From Methylobacterium nodulans ORS 2060 (lineage in GTDB: Bacteria > Pseudomonadota > Alphaproteobacteria > Rhizobiales > Beijerinckiaceae), in contig NC_011894.1 in NCBI RefSeq assembly GCF_000022085.1, forward strand, positions 5,106,001-5,170,000: a stretch of 64,000 nt of DNA, read 5' to 3'. Both the position numbers and the translations under genes were made by a program. The notes beneath the pieces are model-generated. The model did not search any database. It worked only from the letters and a program-made list of their open reading frames with translations, and was not told the DNA's origin. Each line of letters begins with the position of its first letter. Position 1 is the stretch's first letter. This document shows positions 32,458 to 42,115 of the stretch, one piece after another.

Positions 32458-34977
32458 TCACCACTTGCTGCCGTCAGGGCCGAGCTGGGTCAGATCGCGA
32501 CCGGGTGGCCCTTCCTTGCCCTGGGGCCCGGGGGCACCGTCCTTGCCATCACGCCCATCGCGCCCGCGCTTGACCGCGAGGCGCCAGCCCTCGCCGCTGT
32601 CGGGCTTCGAACTCGTCTCGGCCTGGGCGATCCAGAACGAGCCCGCCCAGGTGACGCCGTCGCCCGGCTGGTAGATCTGGCCCGCCTTGTAGACGCCGCG
32701 ATCGATCACCGTCGGGACGCGGTGGCGGAACTCCTTCACCTCCTCGCCGCGGCGGTAGCGCCGCACAAGGGTGCGGCCGTCCTCGGCGAGCTCCTCCTCC
32801 ATGTGCTCGAAGCCGAAGCCGTCGGCGCCGCGCTCACCCGGGTCGCCCTTCTCGCCCCGTTCGCCGCGTTCTCCGGCGGCCCCAGGAGCGCCGTCCTCTC
32901 CGTCGCGGCCCGGGTCGCCCTTCTCACCGCGCTCTCCAGGGGGGCCCTGCTCGCCGGGAGGACCCTGCTCGCCCTTCTCCCCGGGCGGGCCCTGCTCGCC
33001 GCACTCGCCCCGCTCACCGGGCGGCCCCTGTTCTCCGCGCTCGCCCCGCGGACCCTGCTCACCGCGCTCGCCAGGAGGGCCTTGCTCGCCGGGCTCGCCC
33101 CGCTCACCGGGAGGGCCCGGCTCGCCGGCGGGACCCGGTTCGCCCCGCTCGCCCGGCGGCCCCGGCTCGCCGGGCTCTCCACGCTCCCCACGCTCGCCGG
33201 GCGGTCCCTGTTCGCCGCGCCCACCGGGCGGACCCTGCTCACCCGGAGCGCCGGGCTCGCCGGCAGGTCCCTGCTCACCCGGCGGGCCTTGCTCGCCAGC
33301 GGGGCCCTGCTCACCGGGCTCGCCTTTCTCGCCTCGCTCGCCCTGCGGACCGGGCGGGCCCTGCTCACCCCGCTCACCCTGCGGGCCCGGCTCTCCCCGC
33401 TCGCCCGGCGCACCATCCTTGCCGTCGCTGCCGTCCCGGCCGACCACGACGCCGAGCTGCTTGGTCTCGCCGTTCGACAGCGTGACGACGAGATTGCCGG
33501 AGCGATCGATCAGAGCATCGGCGAGGCCAACGCCGTCCTTGCCGTCCACGCCGTCTCGACCGTCCCGGCCGGGCGCCCCGTCCTTCGGGAGCGGGATCTG
33601 GCTGACGGCCGTCGTGACCGCCTCCTCGACGGCGGTCCGTAGAACTTCCGGGTCGACGTCCTTTCCGTCGCGGCCGTCGCGCCCCGGCGCGCCATCCTGC
33701 GGCTTCGGGAGAGCGTCGACGGCACTGGCGACCGCCTCCGCAACAGCAGCGCGCAGCAGGTCCGGATCGACGTCCTGACCGTCGCGACCGTCGGTGCCAT
33801 CCTTCCCATCGCGGCCTGGCTCTCCTTGTTCGCCACGCTCACCAGGAGCGCCGTCGCGGCCGTCGGCACCGTCCTTTCCGTCCCGGCCGACCACCAGGCC
33901 GAGATCCCGGACCTCGCCATTCGACAGCGTCAGGATGAGCTTGCCGCTCCGGTCGATCAGGGCGTCTGCAACACCGACCCCATCTGCGCCGTCCCGGCTG
34001 GGCGCGCCGTCCCTCGGAACAGGGATCTGATCGACTGCCTGCGTGACGGCTCGCTCGACAGCGGCCGCGAGCACCTCGGGATCGAAGTCCTGGCCGTCCC
34101 TCCCATCTCGCCCGGGCGCCCCGTCCTTCGGCTGCGGGATGGCTGCGACCACTCTGGAGACCGCCTCGGCAACCGCGGAACGCAGCAGGTCCGGGTCAAA
34201 GTCCTGGCCGTCGCGGCCATCCCGACCATCGGCCCCGTCCTTACCGTCTCGACCCGGCTCTCCTCGCTCGCCACGAGCGCCAGGAGCGCCATCTTGGCCG
34301 TCCCGGCCGGCCACGCTGCCGAGATCGCGGGTCTCACCGTTCGACAGGGTAAGGACGAGATGGCCGCTGCGGTCGATGAGGGCGCCCGCGACACCGACGC
34401 CGTCCCGGCCGGGCGCTCCGTCCTTCGGGACCGGGATTTGGCTGACGGCCCGCGTGACCGCCTCCTCGACCGCGGCCGTCATGGCGGCGGGGTCGACATC
34501 CTGGCCGTCCCGACCGTCGCGCCCTGGCGCGCCATCCTGCGGCTTCGGGATGGCCTCCACCGCCCGGGTCACCTCTTCGACCACCGCGGTGCGGAGAAGC
34601 TCCGGATCGAAGTCGCGGCCGTCCCGACCATCAGTCCCATCCTTGCCATCGCGGCCCGGCTCGCCCGGCGCGCCGTCGACACCGTCGCGACCATCCTGGC
34701 CCGGGCGTCCGTCGGCCCCGTCCTTGCCGTCCCGGCCTCGCACGCGGCCGACCCTGCGCTCCTCGCCGGTCGTCATCGTCAGGACGAGAATGCCGTCCTC
34801 GGTGATGAGGGCCTCCGCGATGCCGCGGCCCGGCATCCCGGGTTCACCTCGCTCACCGCGCTCCGGCTGCCGCTTCTCCAGCGCCTCGAGCCGGGCGAGC
34901 AGGGGCGCAAGGGTCTTGGCCAGATAGCCCTCGACAGACTTGAAGACCGCCTCTGCCAGAAGCTCAGCATCACGCAT
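32458..34977 (-). CDS. Collagen-like phage protein with repeated small domains and a CBM5/12-like end
   Basis: This 839-residue protein starts with a helical part ([20 protein letters not shown]). Four similar beta segments follow ([17 protein letters not shown] and variants; the first is [17 protein letters not shown]), separated by DGxxGRDG stretches. Around residues 509-719 comes an unbroken run of about 70 Gly-X-Y triplets, interrupted chemically only by one Cys (RGECGEQG). Near the end, [19 protein letters not shown] resembles a CBM5/12 chitin-binding fold, and more GxY follows. It should form trimers. Its place between portal and connector is unusual for a fibre; a head fibre or decoration is possible. 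Confidence 0.85.
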   Translation of the reverse strand: MRDAELLAEAVFKSVEGYLAKTLAPLLARLEALEKRQPERGERGEPGMPGRGIAEALITEDGILVLTMTTGEERRVGRVRGRDGKDGADGRPGQDGRDGVDGAPGEPGRDGKDGTDGRDGRDFDPELLRTAVVEEVTRAVEAIPKPQDGAPGRDGRDGQDVDPAAMTAAVEEAVTRAVSQIPVPKDGAPGRDGVGVAGALIDRSGHLVLTLSNGETRDLGSVAGRDGQDGAPGARGERGEPGRDGKDGADGRDGRDGQDFDPDLLRSAVAEAVSRVVAAIPQPKDGAPGRDGRDGQDFDPEVLAAAVERAVTQAVDQIPVPRDGAPSRDGADGVGVADALIDRSGKLILTLSNGEVRDLGLVVGRDGKDGADGRDGAPGERGEQGEPGRDGKDGTDGRDGQDVDPDLLRAAVAEAVASAVDALPKPQDGAPGRDGRDGKDVDPEVLRTAVEEAVTTAVSQIPLPKDGAPGRDGRDGVDGKDGVGLADALIDRSGNLVVTLSNGETKQLGVVVGRDGSDGKDGAPGERGEPGPQGERGEQGPPGPQGERGEKGEPGEQGPAGEQGPPGEQGPAGEPGAPGEQGPPGGRGEQGPPGERGERGEPGEPGPPGERGEPGPAGEPGPPGERGEPGEQGPPGERGEQGPRGERGEQGPPGERGECGEQGPPGEKGEQGPPGEQGPPGERGEKGDPGRDGEDGAPGAAGERGERGEKGDPGERGADGFGFEHMEEELAEDGRTLVRRYRRGEEVKEFRHRVPTVIDRGVYKAGQIYQPGDGVTWAGSFWIAQAETSSKPDSGEGWRLAVKRGRDGRDGKDGAPGPQGKEGPPGRDLTQLGPDGSKW

Positions 34978-36337
34978 GCGCAGGCGCCTCGGCGAACTTG
35001 AGCCGCAGCGCTGTCGCGAAGCGGCTGACCTCCTCTGTCGCGTCTGGCGGCGCAAGCTCCGGAGGGGATGCTGCCGGAGCGGGATTGAACGGGTCGGCCT
35101 GGGCGTCGCGCTTGGCCAGCGCCGCGAGGCTGTAGTTCTGCTGCTGCAGGTAGACGGCATTGCCGCCGGTCACCGGCGGCAGCCCGAGCTTCGCCCGGCC
35201 CTCGTCCGGCTTCATCAGGCCGCCCTTCACGCCCTCGGCGTAGGTCCGGATCTGGGTCGCGGTATCCATGCGCAGGAGGGCGTCGAGCTCGAACTCGGTC
35301 CCATAGGGTGCCGGCAGAGTAAGCCCCTCATCGAGGCACAGCTCGATGCTCTCGATGTGGATCTGCAGGCACTGCGCATAGTATTGCGCGTCCAAGGCCT
35401 CGATGTTGGTGTAGGCGGGCGGCGCGCCGACCCCGATCTTGTAGGCCGGCACCCCGAACACCGAGCAGACCGTCTCGGCGCTCCACTTCAGCTGCTCGAT
35501 CAGCTGGGCATCGCTGGCCTTCACGGCCATGGGCTCGTAGCGCAGGCCATCACCCAGCACCGCCACCCGGCCGACGTTCTGACCCGTGAAGTTCTGCTCC
35601 CAATGCGCCTTCAGGCGCTTGGCGTTCTCCTCCGAGACCGGGCCGGGCGCCACCAGGATCCCGCTCGGCTGCGAGCCGTTGCCGAAGAAGTGCGCGCTGT
35701 TGGTCTGGATCCGGATGCCCTGCACCGCGGCGAGACCACAGGCATAAATGGGCGAGGTGCCGACCAGCGGGTGATGGAGCGTGTTCCAGCGGTCGTGGAT
35801 GATCTCGCTGGCCGGCACCAGCACGGCGGCATCCAGGTCGCTGACCCCGGCCAGATCGTCGCGGGAGAGCTGGTAGAAGACCTCGCCGTCGGGGGCGACC
35901 AGCGGCTTCACGCGGGTAGGGTCGAGCACGGAGAGGGCGACCACCACGCGACGGCTGTCGCGCTCCTTGAGCACGTAGGTGTTGCCATGGACCAGCTTCG
36001 ACTCCACCCAGCTCGTGATGAACTGGATCCGGTTCTGGAACCGGTTCGGCTTGCGCAGGACCGGCGAGAAGGACGGGCTGCTGGTCTCGGTCCAGATCCC
36101 GTCCGCATCCTGCTGCACGAGCCGCAGGCGCATCTTGGCGATGTCAGACGAGATTAGGGAGACGCAGCGGAACACGGCGCTATAGGTCAGCACCGTGTCG
36201 AGCCTCACCTCGACACTCTTCTGCCACGCGCCCGTGAAGGCCTCCCGGACAATGCCCCACCAGCCGCCGCGGGTGTCGACCGGAGAGGCAGTCGGGGCCG
36301 CCTTCTCGCGGGTGATCGTCAGCCCGAAGAAGCGCAC
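34970..36337 (-). CDS. Portal protein, HK97 family
   Basis: This 455-residue protein starts with GTG. It contains [19 protein letters not shown] near residue 55, [16 protein letters not shown] and [11 protein letters not shown], the typical HK97 portal pattern. Twelve copies would form the DNA channel at one head vertex. The C-terminal 60 residues are Pro/Ala-rich. The stop overlaps the start of the collagen-like gene by eight bases. The gene comes after the protease-capsid gene, the reverse of the usual portal, protease, capsid order. Confidence 0.92.
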   Translation of the reverse strand: MRFFGLTITREKAAPTASPVDTRGGWWGIVREAFTGAWQKSVEVRLDTVLTYSAVFRCVSLISSDIAKMRLRLVQQDADGIWTETSSPSFSPVLRKPNRFQNRIQFITSWVESKLVHGNTYVLKERDSRRVVVALSVLDPTRVKPLVAPDGEVFYQLSRDDLAGVSDLDAAVLVPASEIIHDRWNTLHHPLVGTSPIYACGLAAVQGIRIQTNSAHFFGNGSQPSGILVAPGPVSEENAKRLKAHWEQNFTGQNVGRVAVLGDGLRYEPMAVKASDAQLIEQLKWSAETVCSVFGVPAYKIGVGAPPAYTNIEALDAQYYAQCLQIHIESIELCLDEGLTLPAPYGTEFELDALLRMDTATQIRTYAEGVKGGLMKPDEGRAKLGLPPVTGGNAVYLQQQNYSLAALAKRDAQADPFNPAPAASPPELAPPDATEEVSRFATALRLKFAEAPAHA

Positions 36338-36339
36338 GC

Positions 36340-36738
36340 TCAGTCCTCGGGGCGCAGGTCGCGACGCGAGTAGGTCTGGTTCGCGGATGCCGCCGAGGCG
36401 ATTGCCGTCTCCAGGCGCGAGATGCCCCAGCGCAGGTCGGGATCCTCACCCGTCACCGCCCGGTACTGGCTCCGCAAGGCTTCAAGCCGCTCGACTCTCT
36501 CCTGCTCCGCGTTCTTCGGCTCGGCCGGCCGTGGCGCTTCGGCCTCCTGCCGCTCCGGCTCCGAGAGCTCAGGCTCAGCGATGGCCGGGTTCTCAACGGT
36601 CGCCGGTTCGGGTTCCTTGGCCTTGCCGATGGCCGCGAGCGTTCGCGCATCGCGGCGCGATGCCCGGAAGGACTCGCCCGGCTTCAAGGCTCGGCCGCCG
36701 TAGCGCATCGCCGTCGTGGCGATCAGATCAACCTTCAT
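36340..36738 (-). CDS. Hypothetical protein between capsid and portal genes
   Basis: This 132-residue protein begins MKVDLIATTAMRYGGRALKP. The first ~45 residues look like a small beta fold (the same kind of start occurs in many head-module proteins of unknown role), followed by a Glu/Pro-rich helical stretch (ELSEPERQEAEAPRPAEP) and a C-terminal helix. The ATG has GGCGGAG directly upstream. It might be a capsid accessory or an adaptor; nothing specific is recognised. Confidence 0.65.
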   Translation of the reverse strand: MKVDLIATTAMRYGGRALKPGESFRASRRDARTLAAIGKAKEPEPATVENPAIAEPELSEPERQEAEAPRPAEPKNAEQERVERLEALRSQYRAVTGEDPDLRWGISRLETAIASAASANQTYSRRDLRPED

Positions 36739-36797
36739 CTCCGCCTCCGACCTGGGCGGCCCGCCACCAGGGCGGGCCGTCACTGTGCTGGTTTTGC

Positions 36798-38777
36798 TTA
36801 GGCGGAGCCGTAGTTGGCCGCGTCGATGTACTGCACGGCGCCATCCCGGCGCTTGCTCCAGTTGATGAACCGCTCCGCCTTGAGACCCACCAGGTTGTTC
36901 TGCCAGAGCGACACCAGCACGGTGCTGGCGCTCGGCGGGTTGTCGGGCGCGCTGTCCATCTGCAGGGAGGCCTCGCGGCTGGCATCGAGCACCACCTCGC
37001 CGTCGTCGGCCAGCAGGATCTCGCTCGCCTTGGCCAGGATCAGGCGCGAGCCCGCGCCGGTCACGGGGGTGCCCGAACCGGGGTTGGCCGGGATGTTCTC
37101 GGACAGGATCACCGGCAGGCCGAAGAAGGTGCCGCCGCTGTTGCCGTTCACCACCAGGCCCGGGAATTCCGGCTGGCCGAGCGGGTTCAGCATCAGCGCC
37201 AGGCCGAGCGCCTGCATCTCGGTCATCATCCAGACGGCCCCGGCCAGCGACATGTTGGCGCTGATGAACCTGCCCATCACGGCGCGCACGTCGGCCCGCA
37301 CCGCATCCGCGTCGGTGCCGCTGGCGGTCACTGGCGTGACGCCATGGGTCACGGAGGCCGGCGACACGTCGGCCACCGCCGTCACGCTCGGATCGACGAA
37401 CTGCTGGTCGAGGAACTGCGCGGTCTGGTCGATCATGTCCTGGCGGACGATCGCCTCGGCCGAGGGGTTGGAGGAGCGCACCAGCTCGTCCGACATCACC
37501 ACGATGCCGGCCGTCTTGGCCATGCCGAGCGTGATCTGGTCGAACGAGAGCTTGCCGACCGGCTTCGGCGCCCCCTGGCCGACCCAGCCGATGGTCGAGC
37601 CGCCGGTCTGGCGCGGCACCTTGATGTTGAACGGCACCCGGCGCAGGCCCGGGATGCGGCCGAGGATGGTGGCCGGGCGGAGCAGCTCCGCGAACTCGGA
37701 GGCCATGGTCTGGTACTCGACCAGCGGCTTGGCCCAGGCGGTGTCCGTGGTCGTGCCGGCCGCCACCGCCGCCTTGAGCACGGTCTCCACCTCGGGCGTG
37801 CTGTCGTGCCAGCCCTTGGCGATCTGCTCGGCCTGCATCAGGTTGCCCTTGGCCCGCATCAGCGCCATGGCGTAGCGGGTGAAGGCGGTGCCTTTCGGCA
37901 GGGTGGGGCCCTTCACCTCGATGCGCACGCCCGCGCGCAGCTGCGAGCCGGTCTCGGCGCTGCGCACACCCTCGACTGGCACGGCCGCGGCGCGGTTGGC
38001 CTTCTCGAGATCCGCGAGGCGCACGAGATGCGCGTCGATCGCCTTCACCTCCTCGGCGAGGCTGTCGTACTCCTCGGTCTCCGCCGCATCGAGGGTGACC
38101 CCGTTCTCGGCCGCCTGGTTCATCAGCTCGGTCATCCGGGCCGACTTGGCCTGGCGCGTCGCCTCGAACGCGGCAATCTGTTCGGCAATGGTCTTCGGCA
38201 TGATGCATGCCCCTTTCGGCAAGCTCTGGTGTGGTTGGGATCCCGAAGCGCCGGGGGGTGAGGGCCGATCATCCGCCCGCGGCTCCTTGCCGGACGCGGC
38301 GAGCAGCGGGCGATCGATCGACTTGATCAGGGAGATCCTGGCGTCCGCATTGGCCGGCACGGTCACAAGACTGAGCTCCAGCACCTCGGTCTTGAGATAG
38401 CGGATGCCGCCGTCCTGCATGATCTCGTAGCCGTCCGGCAGGGTGCGGAAGCCGATCGAGACGGCACGCACCAGGCCGGCCTTGACCTCGCCCCAGGCGG
38501 TCTCGACCCGGTCCTTGAGCGGGCCGGGCTCCGCGATCTTCGGAAGTCGCGCCTCGAAGGTGATGCCGTCCTTGGTCGGCTTGTCGAAGCGCACCGTGCC
38601 GACGGGCCGATCCGCATCGTGCTGGTGCAGCAGCGGCATCGGATTGGTGAACCTGACCCCGAGCGGCTCGACGATGTCGCCGACCCGATCCGGAGACGGC
38701 GTGGTCGCCACACCCCGGATGACGCGCTGCTCGTCCTCGACCGCTTTCACGGTCAGGATGGAATAAGCTCGGTTCAT
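36798..38777 (-). CDS. Fused prohead protease and major capsid protein, HK97 type
   Basis: This is one 659-residue frame. Residues 1-160 form a herpesvirus/HK97-type serine protease with LLHQHDADRPVG (His51/53) and VRAVSIGFRTL (Ser107). After a Pro/Ser-rich linker, residues 193-659 form an HK97 capsid protein: a helical delta-like domain (193-280), the P-domain and A-domain (PFNIKVPRQTGGST, IVVMSDELVRSSNP), and an end with AVQYIDAANYGSA. The protease would cut itself and the delta region during head maturation. An internal ATG at 38201 with GGGG about nine bases upstream could also give capsid protein alone. Confidence 0.92.
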   Translation of the reverse strand: MNRAYSILTVKAVEDEQRVIRGVATTPSPDRVGDIVEPLGVRFTNPMPLLHQHDADRPVGTVRFDKPTKDGITFEARLPKIAEPGPLKDRVETAWGEVKAGLVRAVSIGFRTLPDGYEIMQDGGIRYLKTEVLELSLVTVPANADARISLIKSIDRPLLAASGKEPRADDRPSPPGASGSQPHQSLPKGACIMPKTIAEQIAAFEATRQAKSARMTELMNQAAENGVTLDAAETEEYDSLAEEVKAIDAHLVRLADLEKANRAAAVPVEGVRSAETGSQLRAGVRIEVKGPTLPKGTAFTRYAMALMRAKGNLMQAEQIAKGWHDSTPEVETVLKAAVAAGTTTDTAWAKPLVEYQTMASEFAELLRPATILGRIPGLRRVPFNIKVPRQTGGSTIGWVGQGAPKPVGKLSFDQITLGMAKTAGIVVMSDELVRSSNPSAEAIVRQDMIDQTAQFLDQQFVDPSVTAVADVSPASVTHGVTPVTASGTDADAVRADVRAVMGRFISANMSLAGAVWMMTEMQALGLALMLNPLGQPEFPGLVVNGNSGGTFFGLPVILSENIPANPGSGTPVTGAGSRLILAKASEILLADDGEVVLDASREASLQMDSAPDNPPSASTVLVSLWQNNLVGLKAERFINWSKRRDGAVQYIDAANYGSA

Positions 38778-38796
38778 TCTCGATCTCGGGATGCGC

Positions 38797-40497
38797 CTAG
38801 GCGAAATACATGGCGTATTCCGGCTCGCGGTGAGCCTCGGGGGTGCGCGCCATCAGCACCACCGCGTTGAACAGCGCCATGGCCAGGTCGATCTTGGCGT
38901 CGCCGGCATTCTGCTTGGTGGCCCGGATCGCGGTCGCGGTCGGCTCGATCTTGAGATTGGCCACGCACCACGCCGCCAGGGCAGAGCCGGCATGCCGGAG
39001 CGTGCCGTTGGCGAGCTTGCGCTCGGCGGTCTTGATGCCGGTCATCAGCCCGTAGCCCTGCGGCACGCCGACCAGCAGGCCGGCCTCCTGCGTCACCCCG
39101 ATCTCCGCAAAGGCCTCGATCAGCTCGCCGAGCCCGGCCGGATCGACCCCGACCCCGCCCAGCAGGCCCCGCTCCTTCACCGCCGCGACCAGGCCGACGA
39201 TCGCCGAGATGTCGGCCAGCTCGTCGCCCACGATGGTGAGCTCGCCCGCCGCCTGGAAATCCCGCAGCCGCGAGGCGATCGCCGGCCGGCGCTCCAGCAC
39301 GCCCGCATGGCACCAGCCGTGGCTCCAGGCGAGCCAGTCGCGGCTCGCCCGCTCGCGGCCGAGCACGCACAAGCCGAACAGGTCGTCCAGGCCGCCCCCG
39401 TCGATGCCGACCACCACCACCTCGCAGCGCTCGAGCAGGGCCTGCAGACCCGCCCGCGGATCCTCGACAGGTGAGGCCAGAGCAGGATCGGCGCGGCGGG
39501 CCCAGAACTCGGCGCCCGGCCAGCGGTCCGCCCGCAGCCCCAGGCCGATCTCGACATTGAGGTGCTTGGCCGCAAACCCCGCCAGCGAGGCCGGCCCGGC
39601 ATTCCGCGCCTCCTCCAACTTCTCGCTGAGCCACTCCGGGTCGACCGACAGGCCCAGGTTCGGGTTGGTGAGGCGAAAGCTCGCCGGAGCGAGATGCTCG
39701 CCGCGCTCCACCATCGCCCGGGGATGCTCGTAGAGCACGCCGAGACTGCGCGGATCCGTGATCCGCCCGTCCCGCACGGCGCGGAAGTAGGCCAGCTTCT
39801 GCTTGAACACGCCCGCGGGCGGCTCGTCGGCATGCGTCGAGACGTAGATCACGAAGCCCTCGGGCCGCGAGACCAGGCCGCCGGTCGCCTCGCGCAGCAT
39901 GTTCTCGGCCTGCGGCCGCTTGCCAAACAGCCACAGCTCGTCGACCAGCACGCTGGTCGCCTTCTTGCCCGACACGCTCTCGGTGTCGGCCGCGACCACC
40001 TTCAGCGCCGCGCCGGTGTGGCGGTGGGTGATGGTGCGATAGTGGTCCTGCACGTGCAGCAGGGCGCGCAGCTCGTCATCGGCCTTGACCATGTCGCGCG
40101 CCGGCTGGAAGGCGTTGTTGGCCACCTCGATGGTCGGAGCCAGGATCAGGAACTCGGCCGAGCGCCGCCAGTTGCGGATCAGGGCGGTGAGCATGAGGCC
40201 GGCCGCCAGCGTCGACTTGCCGTTCTTCTTGGCGATGCAGAGGAAGAACTCGCGGATCAGCCGCCGCCCGCTGGCGTGATCGTAGGCGCCGAAGATCACC
40301 TCGGCGAACTCGGTGACCCAGGGCCGGCAGACCTCGCCGAGGGTGGGGCTGCCGAGCGCGTCCACGATCCGCAGCGCGCGGAAGACCTCCATGGCTGCGG
40401 CCGCCTCGGCCGGGAAGAGCGGCCCGCAGGGCAGCAGCGAGCGCCCGGCCAGGATGCGCTCCTCCCAATCCGGGCAGGCGGTGCTCCACTCCCTCAC
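38797..40497 (-). CDS. Terminase large subunit
   Basis: This 566-residue protein starts with GTG. It shows Walker A CIAKKNGKST (residues 88-97) and Walker B SVLVDELWLF (about 182-191). The C-terminal RNase H-like nuclease has VVVGIDGGGLDD (Asp366) and DAKIDLAMALFNAV near residue 540. It pumps DNA into the prohead and cuts the concatemer. It follows the small subunit by 16 bases. The type is close to the HK97 terminase, which fits cos packaging. Confidence 0.95.
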   Translation of the reverse strand: MREWSTACPDWEERILAGRSLLPCGPLFPAEAAAAMEVFRALRIVDALGSPTLGEVCRPWVTEFAEVIFGAYDHASGRRLIREFFLCIAKKNGKSTLAAGLMLTALIRNWRRSAEFLILAPTIEVANNAFQPARDMVKADDELRALLHVQDHYRTITHRHTGAALKVVAADTESVSGKKATSVLVDELWLFGKRPQAENMLREATGGLVSRPEGFVIYVSTHADEPPAGVFKQKLAYFRAVRDGRITDPRSLGVLYEHPRAMVERGEHLAPASFRLTNPNLGLSVDPEWLSEKLEEARNAGPASLAGFAAKHLNVEIGLGLRADRWPGAEFWARRADPALASPVEDPRAGLQALLERCEVVVVGIDGGGLDDLFGLCVLGRERASRDWLAWSHGWCHAGVLERRPAIASRLRDFQAAGELTIVGDELADISAIVGLVAAVKERGLLGGVGVDPAGLGELIEAFAEIGVTQEAGLLVGVPQGYGLMTGIKTAERKLANGTLRHAGSALAAWCVANLKIEPTATAIRATKQNAGDAKIDLAMALFNAVVLMARTPEAHREPEYAMYFA

Positions 40498-40513
40498 GGG
40501 GTACCGACCTTCG

Positions 40514-41095
40514 TCACGGGTTGCTCACCACCAGCTTGGGCGGGGCGGGGGCGGCGAAGCGGCCGCCGCCCTGCGCCAGCTTGGCTGCCGTATCGGCCTG
40601 CTGCGCCTTCTTGCCTTCGGGCGCGCCCGCTTCCGCAAAGGTCTTGGCCGCGAGCGCCAGGGCCTTCAGCGTGCCCGCCCGCGCCGGCAGGCTCACCGCT
40701 TTCAGCAGCGCCTCGCGCCGCCGGCCGCTGTCATCGTCCGTCGTCTCCTCGACGATCGCGGCCTCGATCTCGCCGAGATGGGCGGTGGTGGCCTCGAGCT
40801 CGTCGAGCATGCGCAGCACGAGGCCGCGGCCGCGCCCGAGAATGGCCTCCGGCCTGGCCATCTCCGGCGGCACCGGGCCCACCCGCAGCGGGGCCGGCGC
40901 CGCGGGTGCGCCCATCGGGGCCGGCCTGCGCACATCGGCCTGCGCACGCCGCGTCCACTGGTGGCGCTTCGCGCGTGCCCGGATGCCGCTCTCGGCGACC
41001 CGGTGCCATCGGGCCAAGTCCCTGATCGGCGTCGCGGTTTCGCGGTACTCGCGTTCGATCTCGGCCCAGTCGATCGGCCGTCGCTTGCCTGCCAT
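40514..41095 (-). CDS. Terminase small subunit
   Basis: This 193-residue protein begins MAGKRRPIDWAEIEREYRET with a helix-turn-helix-like N-terminus (PIRDLARWHRVAESGIRARA, then KRHQWTRR). A central helix (LVLRMLDELEATTAHLGEIE) and a C-terminal oligomerisation part (LKALALAAKTFAEAG) follow. It recognises the packaging site, probably the candidate cos region just upstream. The order with TerL downstream and HNH upstream is typical. Confidence 0.88.
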   Translation of the reverse strand: MAGKRRPIDWAEIEREYRETATPIRDLARWHRVAESGIRARAKRHQWTRRAQADVRRPAPMGAPAAPAPLRVGPVPPEMARPEAILGRGRGLVLRMLDELEATTAHLGEIEAAIVEETTDDDSGRRREALLKAVSLPARAGTLKALALAAKTFAEAGAPEGKKAQQADTAAKLAQGGGRFAAPAPPKLVVSNP

Positions 41096-41201
41096 CGCAC
41101 CCGTGCGCGGATGTGCGCACCCTGGTTTTGCTCGGAGGGAATTTTTTGTCCGGATGAGACCCTGTGCGGTTCACCGCCCCTGACCCGCCAGACTCTCGAC
41201 C

Positions 41202-41215
41202 ACCCCCCGGGGGGT
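41202..41215. other. Candidate cos site core (perfect palindrome)
   Basis: ACCCCCCGGGGGGT is a perfect 14-bp palindrome in the 119-base gap between the HNH and TerS genes, overlapping the HNH stop codon. In HK97-like phages cos lies in exactly this gap. The nick positions and cohesive-end length cannot be read from sequence. Confidence 0.4.
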
Positions 41216-41565
41216 CAGCCGTGGCCCGGCTCGGCCGCCGCGCTCCGCGCCGCCATCCGCCGCGCCCGCTCGGCCGCCGTCTTCCTGGTGTGACAGGATC
41301 CGCATAGACACCTGCCGTTGTTCGGATCCGTGAGCTCACCGCCGTCCTGGCGCTCGATCACGTGATCGGCGAAGAGGCGGACGCCGCCGCGCCCGCCCTG
41401 AGCGCCGCAATCCTCACAGCGCCAGCCGGCCCGCTGCAGCACGGCCAGGCGCCAGGCCCGGTGCTCCGGGGTCTGCAGCTCGGCATCGGCGGCCTTGGGC
41501 ATGGGTCGGGCCGTCCGTGGGTCGAGCGTCGCGAGGCGGGGCTTGAGGATGGAGAGGCGGGCCAT
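41215..41565 (-). CDS. HNH endonuclease of the packaging module
   Basis: This 116-residue protein has zinc-binding CEDCG, then LFADHVIERQDGG with the HNH His, then TDPNNGRCLCGSCH with Asn and His. This is the treble-clef HNH layout of HK97 gp74-like proteins, which act with TerL and TerS in cutting cos and in head morphogenesis. The gene ends inside the candidate cos palindrome. Its AGC/GGGAAG leader gives only a weak ribosome site. Confidence 0.88.
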   Translation of the reverse strand: MARLSILKPRLATLDPRTARPMPKAADAELQTPEHRAWRLAVLQRAGWRCEDCGAQGGRGGVRLFADHVIERQDGGELTDPNNGRCLCGSCHTRKTAAERARRMAARSAAAEPGHG

Positions 41566-41709
41566 GGCTGCTTCCCGCTACTGTAGTGATTTACAAAAAC
41601 CGCAGCGGAATATGCATGCGACGATGAATGCTGCCTGTCTGTTTGCGGGCCGGTCAGTGGGGCGAGCAGTATCGCTAGCACGACCGGCCAGCACTTGTTT
41701 CGCCTGGTG

Positions 41710-41868
41710 TTAGATCCGCCCCATCAGCAGCAGAATGATCACGATGAGCAGCACCACACCGAGGCCGCCCGACGGGCCATAGCCCCATCCTGCGTTGTAG
41801 GCGCCGGCACGGGGAAAGGCGCCAAGCAGCAGCAGGATGAGGACGATAATGAGGATGGTGCCGAGCAT
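41710..41868 (-). CDS. DUF3309 family small membrane peptide
   Basis: This 52-residue peptide consists of two hydrophobic segments (MLGTILIIVLILLLLGAF and GLGVVLLIVIILLLMGRI) joined by a Tyr/Gly-rich loop (YNAGWGYGPSGG). This is the full DUF3309 pattern, common on Rhizobiales chromosomes and of unknown function. It lies between the packaging genes and the NusG-like gene. It may be a cargo gene taken from a host. Confidence 0.75.
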   Translation of the reverse strand: MLGTILIIVLILLLLGAFPRAGAYNAGWGYGPSGGLGVVLLIVIILLLMGRI

Positions 41869-42115
41869 CGCAGACGGTCCTTGTCTCGGCCGCTGGATTA
41901 CGACCGCGGGCGTAAACGTCACAGATGCCGAAACGCTGCAGCGAATTGCGGACACGAGCCGCCCTACTCGGCACATCCCGCTTTTCGAGATGGCCCGGGC
42001 CAGCAGCCGCAACCTTCTACCCGGAGGGAGGTCGCAGGGCGGGTCGTCCGACAACGGCCGCGAGCGGCCGTGCGCTTTCGTGTACGTTCGCGGATGTCCC
42101 AGAGTCAAGACCATC

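Noticed and set aside
32335..35001. Several rightward ORFs antisense to the collagen-like gene
   Set aside because: They are Pro/Ser/Leu-rich mirrors of Gly-X-Y codons; the sense strand gives a coherent protein in the late operon.
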